A stretch of DNA of 64,000 bases from Stieleria maiorica. Lineage in GTDB: Bacteria > Planctomycetota > Planctomycetia > Pirellulales > Pirellulaceae. A program made the translations under genes and the position numbers. Position 1 is the first letter of the stretch. Every line of letters begins with the position of its first letter. The notes under the pieces were generated by a model that had not been told where the DNA came from, did not search any database, and saw only the letters and a list, made by a program, of their open reading frames with translations. Positions 37,497-47,187 of this stretch are shown in pieces. The DNA is taken from positions 5,268,402 through 5,332,401 of the forward strand of contig NZ_CP036264.1 of assembly GCF_008035925.1 (NCBI RefSeq), written 5' to 3'.

Positions 37497-40400
37497 ATCG
37501 TCGGCCGGACGTCGACCGACGACTCGTCGTCTTGGCGATTGCTCTGATCTCGGTTTCGGGCTTCGTCGGGTTCAGCACGCGGAAATCAAGGGAGGACCCG
37601 AAATCGCGTGTTCGCTGGGGATACGTCACCACAGAATTCCCAGGTGCTCAACCCCATGAAGTCGAATCGCTGGTGTCCGAACCGATTGAAAAGGCACTCC
37701 GCGAAGCAGGAACGGTTCGGTCGATCGAGTCGTCCTCCTTGCGCGGCGTATCGCTGGTATTCATTCGCCTGACCGATGAAGCCACCGACGTTGACCAATC
37801 GTGGCTGAAAATCCAGGACAAACTGTCACAAGTTGCCGGCAAGCTTCCCGACCGCGCGAGCGCTCCTATTCTGGTCGATGAACGCCAATGGGGGTCCCAT
37901 ACGCGAGTCGTCGGATTGTACGAGCGCTCGCCGGAGCCGATGCCGATCGGAGTGTTGGCGCGTTGGTCGAAGGAACTCAACAATCGCCTGAGCTTTGTTC
38001 CTGGGACCCGATTCACCGAGTTGTTCGGATTGCCGGAAGAAGAAGTCTTGGTCGAAATCGATGAGGCAACCATTGCGTCGACCCGGCTGACGACGCGTGA
38101 CATCGTCGATCGCCTTCGCGCCCGTGACTCCGGCAGGCTTGATTCGACGTCTCAGTCGGGTCCGAACACCATGCCGGTCGACCTCTCGGGAGACTTGCGG
38201 GCTTTGGAGGACATCGGCGACCTCTTGATACTCAACGGAGACGGAAATCGGCACGTTCGGCTCGGCGATCTAGCCACCATCCGTCGGTGCGAGCGTCAGC
38301 CGAGACGTGAGTCCGCATTTATCCACGGCCGCCGCGCTGTCGTCGTTGCGACTCGGATGGACGATTCCTACGGAATTGATTCGTGGACGCGTGCGCAAAA
38401 CGCGGTGCTAGAGGAGTTCGCCGCGTCGCTCCCAGAACAGCTGGGATTGGCGATCGTGTTCAACCAACAGAAATACACCGACGACCGCGCCGCGTCGCTC
38501 TATAAGAGTTTGGGGATCGGCATAATTCTGGTTGTCGTCACGATTTGTTGGATGATGGGGTGGCGTGCCGCCATTCCGATTTGCGCGGCGCTGCCGCTCA
38601 CCTTGGCGATCACGTTCACGCTGATGATCCCCGTTGACGCGGCATTGCATCAGATGTCGATCGCTGGATTGATCCTTGCGTTGGGAATGTTGGTCGACAA
38701 TCCGATCATCGTGGTTGACGACATGCAACGACGCCTCGATCGAGGACTCGACCATGTCTCCGCCTATCGCGAAAGCGTTCGTCACCTGAAAGGCCCGCTG
38801 ATAGGATCGAACGTCACAACCGTACTCGGATTCACGCCGATTCTATTGTTGGGCGGTCCCACCGGAGAATTCATGCAACAGCTGGGATGGTCGGTGATCT
38901 CGTGTTTATTAGGGTCCCTGGTCCTTTCCCTGACTCTGATACCGATTCTTTCGTCGTATTGCTTGAAACCGAATGCGACACCGGTGTCCATTGCTGAAGC
39001 CAAAAGAAGCGACGGTCAATCAGGAGGACTTTGGAGCCGCGTTCTTCGCCGCGTTTTGAGATCAACGCTGCGGACTCCAATGTTGCTGATTGCCCCGACG
39101 CTGCTGATCTGCAGCTTCGGATTTGTCATTTCCCCAGCTCTGCAGGAGCAATTCTTTCCGGCGGCGGAACGGAACCACTTCCATTTCTCGGTACGTCTTC
39201 CGACACACGCATCGATTTCGAAAACAGAGCAAGTTGCCATGCGTGCCCGCGAGATCACTCTTCGGCACATTGAAGTCGAAGAAGTCGCGATTTTTGTGGG
39301 GCGAAGCGCTCCCAAGTTGCACTACAGCATGGTGGGGCTGGAGGACAACCGTCCCAATTTCGCACAAGGTTTGGTCCAACTAAAAACGGATCGCGTCCCC
39401 GTGGATTTGATCCACAAACTGCAAGCGGAATTTGACAGACAAATCCCCGAAGCTCAATGTATCGTGCGGCTGATTGAGCAAGGACCGCCAGCCCCTGCTC
39501 CGATCGAACTACGGATCTACGGTCGCTCGCTTGACCAGTTGCACGACTTGGGCCGCGAAGCCCAGTCATTGCTGATGCAGGAGTCGGGTATCATCCATAC
39601 TCGCATGGCCCATGAACCGGGTGGCCCGGTCCTTGGAATCCGGGTCAGTCAAACCGACTCGGAACAAGCCGGCCTGGATAGCGAATCCATCTCGCAGCAG
39701 GTTCGCGATTCCTTTGACGGATTGGTCATGGCATCGATGAGCGAAGGGATTGAAGAGATCCCGATTCGCGTCCGACTCACCGATAGCGCCACCAGTCATC
39801 CTGCCAGGATCGTGTCGTTGCCTTTGGTGGCCACCCAGAGTTTGCGAAAGCTGGTGCCGATCAACGCGTTGGCTGAGCCGACTGTGGAGCATCAGAAGTT
39901 TTGCATCTACCGACGCAACTCCAGTCGCTGCAACATCGTCTACGCGTACACCAGAGCAGGCAGTCTTCCCGTTTCTATCGAAGAGAAGTTCAAGGACAAA
40001 TGGGAGACGCTTGCCAAAGAACTTCCTCCGGGGTATCGATACGATTTCGGCGGCATCAGCCACGAACGCAATTCCGCGGTAAGCAACCTCATGGCCTATT
40101 CTCTGGTCATTGGAATGCTCATGTTTGCAACGCTCGTCGTGACGTTTAGGTCCTTTCGACTGGCGATCATCATCGTCTGCGTTGCCAGCCTGTCGGTCGG
40201 TTTGGGACTGACGAGTTTGTGGGTTTTTCAGTATCCGATCGGAATCGTGGCAATCATTGGGATCGCGGGATTAGTCGGCTTGGCCGTGAACGATTCGATC
40301 GTCGTTTTAAGTGAATGCCAATCCGATGCGTCGAAACAACTGGATGTGACGCACAGTATCATGGGCGCATCTCGCCATGTTTTCACAACATCTGTGACCA

Positions 40401-40561
40401 CGGTCGCCGGCGTCTTGCCACTGATCCTTGCGGGGGGCGACTTCTGGCCTCCCATGATGATCGTGATTGCCGGGGGAATCGTCGGAGCGACGTTGATCGC
40501 CCTCGGTTTCACGCCGGCATGCTACGTCTGGCTGACCCGGAAGAGTCGCGCAACGCAATGA
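37493..40561 (+). CDS. RND-family efflux transporter permease, copy 1
   Basis: A 1022-residue inner-membrane pump with the RND layout: N-terminal helix, two large periplasmic loops and two blocks of about six helices. In TM4 the motif is GMLVDNPIIVVDD (near residue 400), keeping the first proton-relay Asp but with Asn where AcrB has the second Asp. In TM10 the AcrB Lys is replaced (GLAVNDSIVVLSE, near 931). FxP-like G(F)TP segments end the second half. No signal peptide cleavage is expected. The translationally coupled adaptor lies upstream; no TolC-like gene is in the window. The substrate is unknown; an acylated metabolite made by the neighbouring FeeM-like enzymes is an inference from position. 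Confidence 0.9.
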   Translation: MNRRPDVDRRLVVLAIALISVSGFVGFSTRKSREDPKSRVRWGYVTTEFPGAQPHEVESLVSEPIEKALREAGTVRSIESSSLRGVSLVFIRLTDEATDVDQSWLKIQDKLSQVAGKLPDRASAPILVDERQWGSHTRVVGLYERSPEPMPIGVLARWSKELNNRLSFVPGTRFTELFGLPEEEVLVEIDEATIASTRLTTRDIVDRLRARDSGRLDSTSQSGPNTMPVDLSGDLRALEDIGDLLILNGDGNRHVRLGDLATIRRCERQPRRESAFIHGRRAVVVATRMDDSYGIDSWTRAQNAVLEEFAASLPEQLGLAIVFNQQKYTDDRAASLYKSLGIGIILVVVTICWMMGWRAAIPICAALPLTLAITFTLMIPVDAALHQMSIAGLILALGMLVDNPIIVVDDMQRRLDRGLDHVSAYRESVRHLKGPLIGSNVTTVLGFTPILLLGGPTGEFMQQLGWSVISCLLGSLVLSLTLIPILSSYCLKPNATPVSIAEAKRSDGQSGGLWSRVLRRVLRSTLRTPMLLIAPTLLICSFGFVISPALQEQFFPAAERNHFHFSVRLPTHASISKTEQVAMRAREITLRHIEVEEVAIFVGRSAPKLHYSMVGLEDNRPNFAQGLVQLKTDRVPVDLIHKLQAEFDRQIPEAQCIVRLIEQGPPAPAPIELRIYGRSLDQLHDLGREAQSLLMQESGIIHTRMAHEPGGPVLGIRVSQTDSEQAGLDSESISQQVRDSFDGLVMASMSEGIEEIPIRVRLTDSATSHPARIVSLPLVATQSLRKLVPINALAEPTVEHQKFCIYRRNSSRCNIVYAYTRAGSLPVSIEEKFKDKWETLAKELPPGYRYDFGGISHERNSAVSNLMAYSLVIGMLMFATLVVTFRSFRLAIIIVCVASLSVGLGLTSLWVFQYPIGIVAIIGIAGLVGLAVNDSIVVLSECQSDASKQLDVTHSIMGASRHVFTTSVTTVAGVLPLILAGGDFWPPMMIVIAGGIVGATLIALGFTPACYVWLTRKSRATQ

Positions 40562-40858
40562 TGTCCGTGCCCGGAGTCACACCGTCGTCGTTCCACCTCC
40601 GGCCCCCCGGCGGGATTGAGTCGGATGCTTAACGGGGCGAATGACAGCGTTTTGGCAAGGCTGGCCGCTGCTGAAGACCCTGAATCAGCCGACCACCCTG
40701 CGGGCCAACCTGCAACCACCCGAAAGAACGCAAGGCGAACAAAGCATTCATCGGTTCGATCGTGGTTGATGGATTGCCCAGGAAATAGGTATGAATGATG
40801 ATGCGACCGTTGCGTTCGCGTCGCTATTTACCGGCAATCGGTTCCGATCCATCCTGAA

Positions 40859-42136
40859 GTGGCTGTTATTTCTGTTTCGCACACCGTCATCCTGCAGGTC
40901 GCCTTGGCTGCGATTCTCGTTCTGACCGCGGGATGTGGCCGCGACGTCGCCAGGTCGGCTGTCGATTCTCGGCCCGCCCTTTTGCCTGTTTCGGCGAGTG
41001 TGGTTTGCCGGCGAACATCATTTGTTCGATCCGCCACCTACTACGGACGCTTGGAGCCGGTCCGCATGACCGCCTTGTCGTTTGAATTCGGCGGCCGGTT
41101 GGAATCGGTAGCGATCGACGAGGGCAGCGTGGTTCAGTCGGGGAGCGTCGTCGCCCGGCTGGACACCTCGATTCTGGAAGCTGAAAAGGCGGTCCTGTTG
41201 TCGCGTCGCGCGGCCGAGTCAGCGGTTTTGGACCGCCTGAGAAAAGGGGAACGTAAGGAGATCATTGCCGCCGCGTTGGCGAAGGTGCGTCGGCTGGAAA
41301 GCGAGGTCAAACTCGCTGCCTCGGATCGAAAGCGGGCGGAGAAAGTCGTCGCGGGCGGTTCGATTTCGCGTTCGGCCTACGATCAAGCCGTCGCGTTGCA
41401 CGAATCCGCGGGTTTCGCGCTTGAAGAAGCCCGCCAGAGGCTCGACGAGCTGAAAGCGGGAAGTCGCGAGGAAGACATCTCGGCACAGGTCAGCCGGGTC
41501 GCGAGCACGGATGCAGAGCTGAAGCTGCTAGACGTTCGACTGTCCAAATCGACCTTGGTGTCTCCATTCGACGCGATTTGTGTGGGCCGGTTTCATGACG
41601 AAGGCGACGCGCTGCTGCCGGGAGAAGTCGTGTTGGAACTGAACGAGTCCGACGCGTTGCAGGCACGTTTTGCGGTTCCCGCACCGCAACTGCCCACGGC
41701 AAGTCAGGCCAGTTGCGTACATGTCGGCAATCAACGCTATGCGACCGGTGACATCGTTCAGGTTCCGCGGGTTGATGGCAGGTCGCGGACCGTGGACGTG
41801 GTGATCCCACTCAAAACGGCGCCACAGGAGCGAGTTCTTCCGGGGATGGTCTGCACCTTGGATTTGGAGAAACGCGTTGAGGCGGACTGCGTCGAACTGC
41901 CGCTGTCGGCATTGGTGGCCAGCATCCGCGGGCTTTGGTCCTGTTACCGTCTGCATGAAAGCGATTCGGATCCTGAAATCTATGACGTCGAGAAGTTTGA
42001 CGTCACGCCGATTCACACCGACGGTGACCGCGTCTATGTCGTGTCGGCATTGCCGGATCAGTCGTTGGTCGTCAACGACGGCGTCCACAAACTTTCTCCG
42101 GGAATGCGAGTGCGTCTCGCCAAGATGCACCGATGA
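40859..42136 (+). CDS. RND/HlyD-family periplasmic adaptor lipoprotein, copy 2
   Basis: A 425-residue paralogue of the gene at 36240 with the same architecture: lipoprotein signal ending LTAGC (Cys at about 30), LSFEFGGRLESVAIDEG lipoyl half, long Glu/Arg/Ala coiled coil and STLVSPFDAICVGRFHDEG second half. The start is GTG. It overlaps the second pump by 4 nt. A 297-nt gap separates it from the first pump gene, so it may have its own promoter. Confidence 0.87.
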   Translation: MAVISVSHTVILQVALAAILVLTAGCGRDVARSAVDSRPALLPVSASVVCRRTSFVRSATYYGRLEPVRMTALSFEFGGRLESVAIDEGSVVQSGSVVARLDTSILEAEKAVLLSRRAAESAVLDRLRKGERKEIIAAALAKVRRLESEVKLAASDRKRAEKVVAGGSISRSAYDQAVALHESAGFALEEARQRLDELKAGSREEDISAQVSRVASTDAELKLLDVRLSKSTLVSPFDAICVGRFHDEGDALLPGEVVLELNESDALQARFAVPAPQLPTASQASCVHVGNQRYATGDIVQVPRVDGRSRTVDVVIPLKTAPQERVLPGMVCTLDLEKRVEADCVELPLSALVASIRGLWSCYRLHESDSDPEIYDVEKFDVTPIHTDGDRVYVVSALPDQSLVVNDGVHKLSPGMRVRLAKMHR

Positions 42137-45100
42137 TACGTCGCCTGTATGACGATCCGCGGTTGGTGATTCTGGTGTTGACCATGATTGCGGTCAGCGG
42201 CATGGCGGGTTTCAGTACGCGGATGACTCGCGAAGATCCCGTTTCGAAGGTGCGTTGGGGATATGTTTCCACCCGACTGCCCGGCGCCGAACCGGTGGAA
42301 GTGGAGTCTCTGGTTAGCGAGCCGCTGGAACGCATCTTGCGCGAAGCCGGCGCGATTCGCTCGATCGAATCGGCTTCGTTGCAAGGCGTCTCGTTGGTCT
42401 TCATTCGACTGACCGACGAGGTCAAAGACGTCGAGCAAGCCTGGCTGAGAATCCAAGACAAAGTGGCTCAGGCCGCCGACAAACTTCCGCGCCGCGCGAG
42501 CGTCCCCCTCTTGGTCGACGAGGCCCGATGGGGAGCCCACACCCGGATTGTGGCGTTGCACGGAGACTCCGACCGCCCCGTGCCACCGGGAATCCTGGCC
42601 CGTTGGGGCAAAGAACTGAACAATCGATTGAGTTTTGTTCCCGGAACACGATTCACCGAAGTGTTTGGGGTGCCGGTCGAGGAGGTGTTGGTCGAAATCG
42701 ACGAATCCGAAATCGCAGCCGCTAAACTGCCGGCGGCCGAAATCGCCAATCGGATTCGCGCCAGGGACTCCGAAGGGTTCGACGCGATGTCGCAATCGGA
42801 CCGCTACACCCTGCCCGTCAGCTCAAGCGGTGACCTGATCGACCTGGATTCGGTCCGCCAGATCGTTGTCAGCAGCGACGGAGCGGGGCGTCAGCTGACG
42901 CTCGGTGATCTGGCCGACGTTTCACGCAGCGAACGATTCCCGCGGAGCGAATCGGCGTTTGTCAAAGGACGGCGTGCGGTCGTTGTCGCGACCCGCATGG
43001 ACGAGGCCTACGGGATCTCGGGCTGGACGTTCTCACAACAGGAGGCGCTCTCCGACTTCCAGGCGATCCTACCACAGGGGCTGGAGATCACGGCCATCTT
43101 TGACCAGCAGTCCTACACCGATCAGCGAGCTGCGGACCTTTATCAAAGTCTCGGAATTGGGCTGGCCCTGGTCGTGGTGGTCGTCTGTTTGATGATGGGA
43201 TGGCGTGCGGCGATTCCGATCTGTGCGGCTTTGCCGATGACCTTGGGAGTCGTCTTTCTGTTGATGATTCCGTTCGGTATCTCGCTACATCAAATGTCGA
43301 TCGCGGGTTTGATCTTGGCGATCGGCATGTTGATCGACAACCCGATCATCGTGGTCGATGATCTTCAGCGGCGTCTCAATCATGGCGACGTGGCCCGCGA
43401 CGCCTGCCGGGGAAGTGTTCGACATCTGACGACTCCGTTGCTGGGGTCCAACATCACGACCATACTCGGATTCACACCGATTCTATTGATCGGCGGCCCG
43501 ACGGGTGAGTTCATGGAACAGCTCGGTTGGAGCGTGATCGCCAGCTTGATCGCATCGCTAACCCTGTCACTGACCATCGTTCCGGTCTTGGCGGCGTGGT
43601 GTCTCGTCCCCGCCGGCGATGTCCGCGATGTTTCCCGGCGCCATCCGAGTCAACTCTACATGGCGCTGCTTCGTTTTGGCATGCATCGACCGCTGGCAGT
43701 GATCCTATTGACCGTCATCGTCCCCGGGTTCGGGCTCCTGGCCGCCCGCTCCATCCCCGAACAATTCTTTCCGGCCGCGGAGCGAGACCAATTCCACTTT
43801 TCCGTTCGGCTACCAACACACGTCTCGATTGCTGAAACCGAACGGATTGCCAAACGGGCTCGCGACATCGTGATGCGGCATTCGACGGTTGAAGAGGTCG
43901 CACTCTTTGTCGGCCGCAGTGCCCCAAAGTTGCACTACAGCATGGTCGGATTGGAAGACAACCGCAGCAACTTTGCACAGGGACTTGTTCAGTTGACGTC
44001 CGAGTCGGTTCCCTTGGATTTGGTCCACGACATTCAACGGGATTTGGACCAGGAACTCCCAGAGGCGCAGTGCGTGGTGACGTTGATCGAGCAAGGACCG
44101 CCCGCGCCGGCTCCGATTGAGCTGAGGCTGTATGGTTCGTCACTACAAGAACTGTCCGACTTGGGACGGCAAGCACAGACGCTGCTGATGGAAGTCCCCG
44201 GGATCATCCATACGCGAATGTCGCTCGATGCGGGCGGCCCGCACTTGGCCTTGGCGATCAGCCAGACCGAAGCGGAACCGCTCGGACTCGACGACGAGAG
44301 GATCTCCGGCCAAATCCGTGACTACCTGGATGGAATTGTGGTCGCGGAAATGACCGAGCAAATGGAGAGCATTCCCATTCGCGTTCGGCTGAGCGGTGCG
44401 GAGCAGTTGCGGCCGGAGCGGGTTTTGACGCTGCCGATCGTCACCGAAACAACACCTCGACGCGCCACAACGGTCGACAGTTTGGCGACATGGACCATCG
44501 ACGAGCAGACGTTCAGCATTTACCGCCGCAACGCTCGGCGATGCAACATCGTCTATGCTTACACGCAAGCCGGTACGCTGCCGATCCAGATCGAAAACGC
44601 GTTCAAGGAGGAGATGCGACAATCGGGGTTCTCGGTGCCCGCGGGCTATCGATTCGACTTCGGCGGGATCAGCTATGAACGAGACTCCGCGGTCGGACAC
44701 CTGTTGGCGTACTCGGCGATCGTACTCGTGCTGATGGCATCCGTTTTGGTGTTGACGTTCGGTTCCTTTCGCCTGGCGTTCATCATCCTGTTGGTCGCAA
44801 CCCTTGCGGTCGGGCTGGGGATGTTCTGTTTGTGGGCGTTTCGCTATCCGATCGGAATCGTTGCGATCATCGGGGTCGCGGGATTGTTGGGATTGGCCGT
44901 CAATGATTCGATCGTGATCTTGAGCGAATGCAAAGCGGGGGCGGCGCACTATCGGACGATTCCGCAAAGCGTGTTCTCTGCGACGCGACACGTGTTGACG
45001 ACGTCAGTGACGACCGTCGCGGGCGTGCTGCCACTGATCCTTCGCGGAGGTGATTTTTGGCCGCCGATGATGATCGTGATCGCCGGAGGGATCGTGGGAG

Positions 45101-45174
45101 CGACGGTGGTCGCGCTCGGTTTCACCCCGGCATGTTATCTGTTGCTCGGCGGCGACAGGTCGACGACCGTTTAG
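42133..45174 (+). CDS. RND-family efflux transporter permease, copy 2
   Basis: A 1013-residue paralogue of the pump at 37493, clearly similar along its whole length, with the same TM4 motif (GMLIDNPIIVVDD, near 400) and TM10 motif (GLAVNDSIVILSE, near 922). The adaptor/pump pair was therefore duplicated as a unit. The last 4 nt overlap the end of the convergent FeeM-like gene at 45171. The C-terminus is short. Confidence 0.9.
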   Translation: MIRRLYDDPRLVILVLTMIAVSGMAGFSTRMTREDPVSKVRWGYVSTRLPGAEPVEVESLVSEPLERILREAGAIRSIESASLQGVSLVFIRLTDEVKDVEQAWLRIQDKVAQAADKLPRRASVPLLVDEARWGAHTRIVALHGDSDRPVPPGILARWGKELNNRLSFVPGTRFTEVFGVPVEEVLVEIDESEIAAAKLPAAEIANRIRARDSEGFDAMSQSDRYTLPVSSSGDLIDLDSVRQIVVSSDGAGRQLTLGDLADVSRSERFPRSESAFVKGRRAVVVATRMDEAYGISGWTFSQQEALSDFQAILPQGLEITAIFDQQSYTDQRAADLYQSLGIGLALVVVVVCLMMGWRAAIPICAALPMTLGVVFLLMIPFGISLHQMSIAGLILAIGMLIDNPIIVVDDLQRRLNHGDVARDACRGSVRHLTTPLLGSNITTILGFTPILLIGGPTGEFMEQLGWSVIASLIASLTLSLTIVPVLAAWCLVPAGDVRDVSRRHPSQLYMALLRFGMHRPLAVILLTVIVPGFGLLAARSIPEQFFPAAERDQFHFSVRLPTHVSIAETERIAKRARDIVMRHSTVEEVALFVGRSAPKLHYSMVGLEDNRSNFAQGLVQLTSESVPLDLVHDIQRDLDQELPEAQCVVTLIEQGPPAPAPIELRLYGSSLQELSDLGRQAQTLLMEVPGIIHTRMSLDAGGPHLALAISQTEAEPLGLDDERISGQIRDYLDGIVVAEMTEQMESIPIRVRLSGAEQLRPERVLTLPIVTETTPRRATTVDSLATWTIDEQTFSIYRRNARRCNIVYAYTQAGTLPIQIENAFKEEMRQSGFSVPAGYRFDFGGISYERDSAVGHLLAYSAIVLVLMASVLVLTFGSFRLAFIILLVATLAVGLGMFCLWAFRYPIGIVAIIGVAGLLGLAVNDSIVILSECKAGAAHYRTIPQSVFSATRHVLTTSVTTVAGVLPLILRGGDFWPPMMIVIAGGIVGATVVALGFTPACYLLLGGDRSTTV

Positions 45175-45929
45175 CTGACAGCTTCCAGCGGGAAGTGCTC
45201 GGCGCACAGACCGGCGACTTCACTGAAGTAGAATGCTTCTTCCCGCAACATCGGTTGGTGGTACAGTTCCCAATGCCGAAGCGGAGCGGCGTAGATGCGA
45301 TCACGGAGCGGATAAGATTCTTGATCGAGTTTTGCGAAATCATGCTCGAGCGCGACGGCCGGTTTGTTGCGAACCTGTCCGTAAACCCTCTGATCTCCGA
45401 TCTGCGAGAATGCCAGATAGCACTGGTAAAACCGGGCATGCCGAGGACTGCACGCCACCAGCAGCCTTTCGACGCCGTTTTCTCGAGCCGATTGCACCAT
45501 CAATGCGGCCAGTTGCACAAACACATTGAACATGCGGTTGCGATTGAAATAGCCGGTACGACTAGCTAGACACGAGACTTCGGCAAAATAGGCACCGGTT
45601 GCACAACGCCGCTGTTCCACTTCACGCCCATAAACCTCTTCCATGGGCATTCCCATTTGATCGTCGCTGATCAAGGTCAATGTGTAGATCACTTTCCCCT
45701 GGTGATAGGCGATGAAGACATCGGTGGTCGGCAACAGATGATACGGTGTGACCCGCATCCGCGCTTTGTTTGGCGTCATCAAGCCCGATTTGACATAGGC
45801 GTCATGAATCAGCCGAAACGCGTCCTCGCGTTCTTCGCGGCAACTCGCAATCTTGTACGTCACACCATCGATCGACATCCGCTCGCTCATCGCCTGGGCA
45901 AGTGATGGTTTCGGATGACTGGGGGACAT
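45171..45929 (-). CDS. FeeM-like N-acyl amino acid synthase, paralogue 4
   Basis: A 252-residue family member. Blocks: AFRLIHDAYVKSGL (37-50), MRVTPYHLLPTTDV (58-71), MGMPME (92-97), FAEVSCLAS (115-123) and SPRHARFY (161-168; Ser replaces the His seen in paralogues 1-3). It is transcribed toward the second RND gene and overlaps its stop by 4 nt. Placing a fourth FeeM-like gene on the far side of the exporters frames the two pumps between acyltransferase genes. Confidence 0.82.
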   Translation of the reverse strand: MSPSHPKPSLAQAMSERMSIDGVTYKIASCREEREDAFRLIHDAYVKSGLMTPNKARMRVTPYHLLPTTDVFIAYHQGKVIYTLTLISDDQMGMPMEEVYGREVEQRRCATGAYFAEVSCLASRTGYFNRNRMFNVFVQLAALMVQSARENGVERLLVACSPRHARFYQCYLAFSQIGDQRVYGQVRNKPAVALEHDFAKLDQESYPLRDRIYAAPLRHWELYHQPMLREEAFYFSEVAGLCAEHFPLEAVS

Positions 45930-46266
45930 GGTTGGACAACAGCACGAGGGAGTTGAAGGTCATTCCGGTTTGAAAACCGGATCAAGCGGGCGAGACCCGA
46001 CCGTTTGGGGGGCGCGTCAGCGCAAATGCTGCGATGAGAACACATCTCCCTCAGGACCCTACGTCGCATTTCGGGCGCTGTCAAAATCATGCGAGGCGTT
46101 TGCGATAGCGGTCACTCGCTGACGCGTCGGGCAGCGCGTGGGAATCAATGCCAGCGGGAAGCGTCAGCGAGCGGCTCGTGGAGTCCACCACGCTCCCGAC
46201 GGCGTCGAAATTCTCGGCGTTGATTTTCGGGGGGAATGTTTGGTAATTCCGGGGGGCCGGTTGTGA
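45930..46266. other. Intergenic region with repeat-family fragment, 337 nt
   Basis: No gene is supported. Bases about 46110-46200 contain TGCCAGCGGGAAGCGTCAGC and related strings that recur near 46870, 52750 and 56260, so a fragment of the dispersed repeat family lies here. The promoter of FeeM-like paralogue 4 should be close to 45930-46000. Confidence 0.45.
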
Positions 46267-46863
46267 TTGGCCTCCGAAACGCGTTCTGGAATCGTGGAAA
46301 TGCTTGGTGAAACTCTGTCGCCGCCAGAAAAAGAACAGCTCGCTGAATTGATGCGGTTGGATCGGTTTCGCTTGAAGATGCTCTATTGGGATTTGCCAAC
46401 GCCCTCGATCGCTGACTTGGCTGGGGAATACGACGCTCAACTGCTCGACCAGGGCGATCCGCTAGGAACCTTTCTGACGAGAACGCTGTTCGGGTCCAAG
46501 GGCCCTTGGTTGGGCAAGGCGTTTCGACCGATCTCGGACACTTGCGGCGAAGGCTACAACGCTTTCGGAACCGTCGAAGATCGCAGGGCGCTGCTGCCAA
46601 TGGACACGTCGATTGATCATTCATTGGTCGTCCCGGGCGATTCATTCATTCTCGATTACCGCCACAGAAACTGGGGGCCGATCTGCTGGCTGCGGGGGGA
46701 AGTGCGACGCGTCAGCGAATCGGTGTTCTTAGGAATGGGGACGTTCGGGCCGAGGCGAAGGAACTTGCACAAGTTCCGACGTGTGATCCCGTTTGTGATG
46801 GTCCATTGCGATCGACCTTATTTGAACCTTGCGACACAACCACCAATGAAACGCGCCGGCTAG
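46267..46863 (+). CDS. Hypothetical protein, 198 residues
   Basis: No family is recognised. The protein is soluble-looking, with an N-terminal helical part (PPEKEQLAELMRLDRFRLKMLY in segments) and a C-terminal beta-rich part containing GDSFILDYRHRNWGP and CWLRGEVRRVSESVFLGMGTFGP. Such a layout would fit a small ligand-binding barrel, but this is only an impression. The start is uncertain: TTG at 46267 or ATG at 46300. It stands alone between repeat-rich spacers. Confidence 0.5.
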   Translation: MASETRSGIVEMLGETLSPPEKEQLAELMRLDRFRLKMLYWDLPTPSIADLAGEYDAQLLDQGDPLGTFLTRTLFGSKGPWLGKAFRPISDTCGEGYNAFGTVEDRRALLPMDTSIDHSLVVPGDSFILDYRHRNWGPICWLRGEVRRVSESVFLGMGTFGPRRRNLHKFRRVIPFVMVHCDRPYLNLATQPPMKRAG

Positions 46864-46890
46864 AGTTGCCAATGCCAGCGGGAAGCGTCA

Positions 46891-47019
46891 CGGCCTGTTG
46901 ATTTAGTCCGGTCACACGTGGGATCAGCCGTTTCGCGCGAGCGTACGGGCTTCCTGCACCAAGAAAACGCTCAGGCGCCCGTAGGCTCGCGCCAAACGGC
47001 TGATTAAATCAACAGGCCG
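46891..47019. repeat. Dispersed 129-bp palindromic element, copy A
   Basis: CGGCCTGTTGATTTA at the left is matched by TAAATCAACAGGCCG at the right, and the inner arms ATCAGCCGTTTCGCGCGAGC and GCTCGCGCCAAACGGCTGAT pair with few mismatches around a loop containing CCAAGAAAACGC. Related copies lie at 56129 (inverted) and 61472. It is non-coding and too short for a transposase; it may be a MITE- or REP-like element. Confidence 0.85.
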
Positions 47020-47187
47020 GTCAGCGAGCGGCCCGTGGGCCCACCCCGCTCCCGGCGTGGGCCACTCGCTCACGCGTCGTGCTGGCAGGGGTGGGGGGCG
47101 GCATGGCGGTGGGGCGTGCGGCTTTGGACCACGGGGCTACAATGCGGGCTCGGTCGATTCGTCCCCTAGGCTTTCGAGGGCTTTGCG

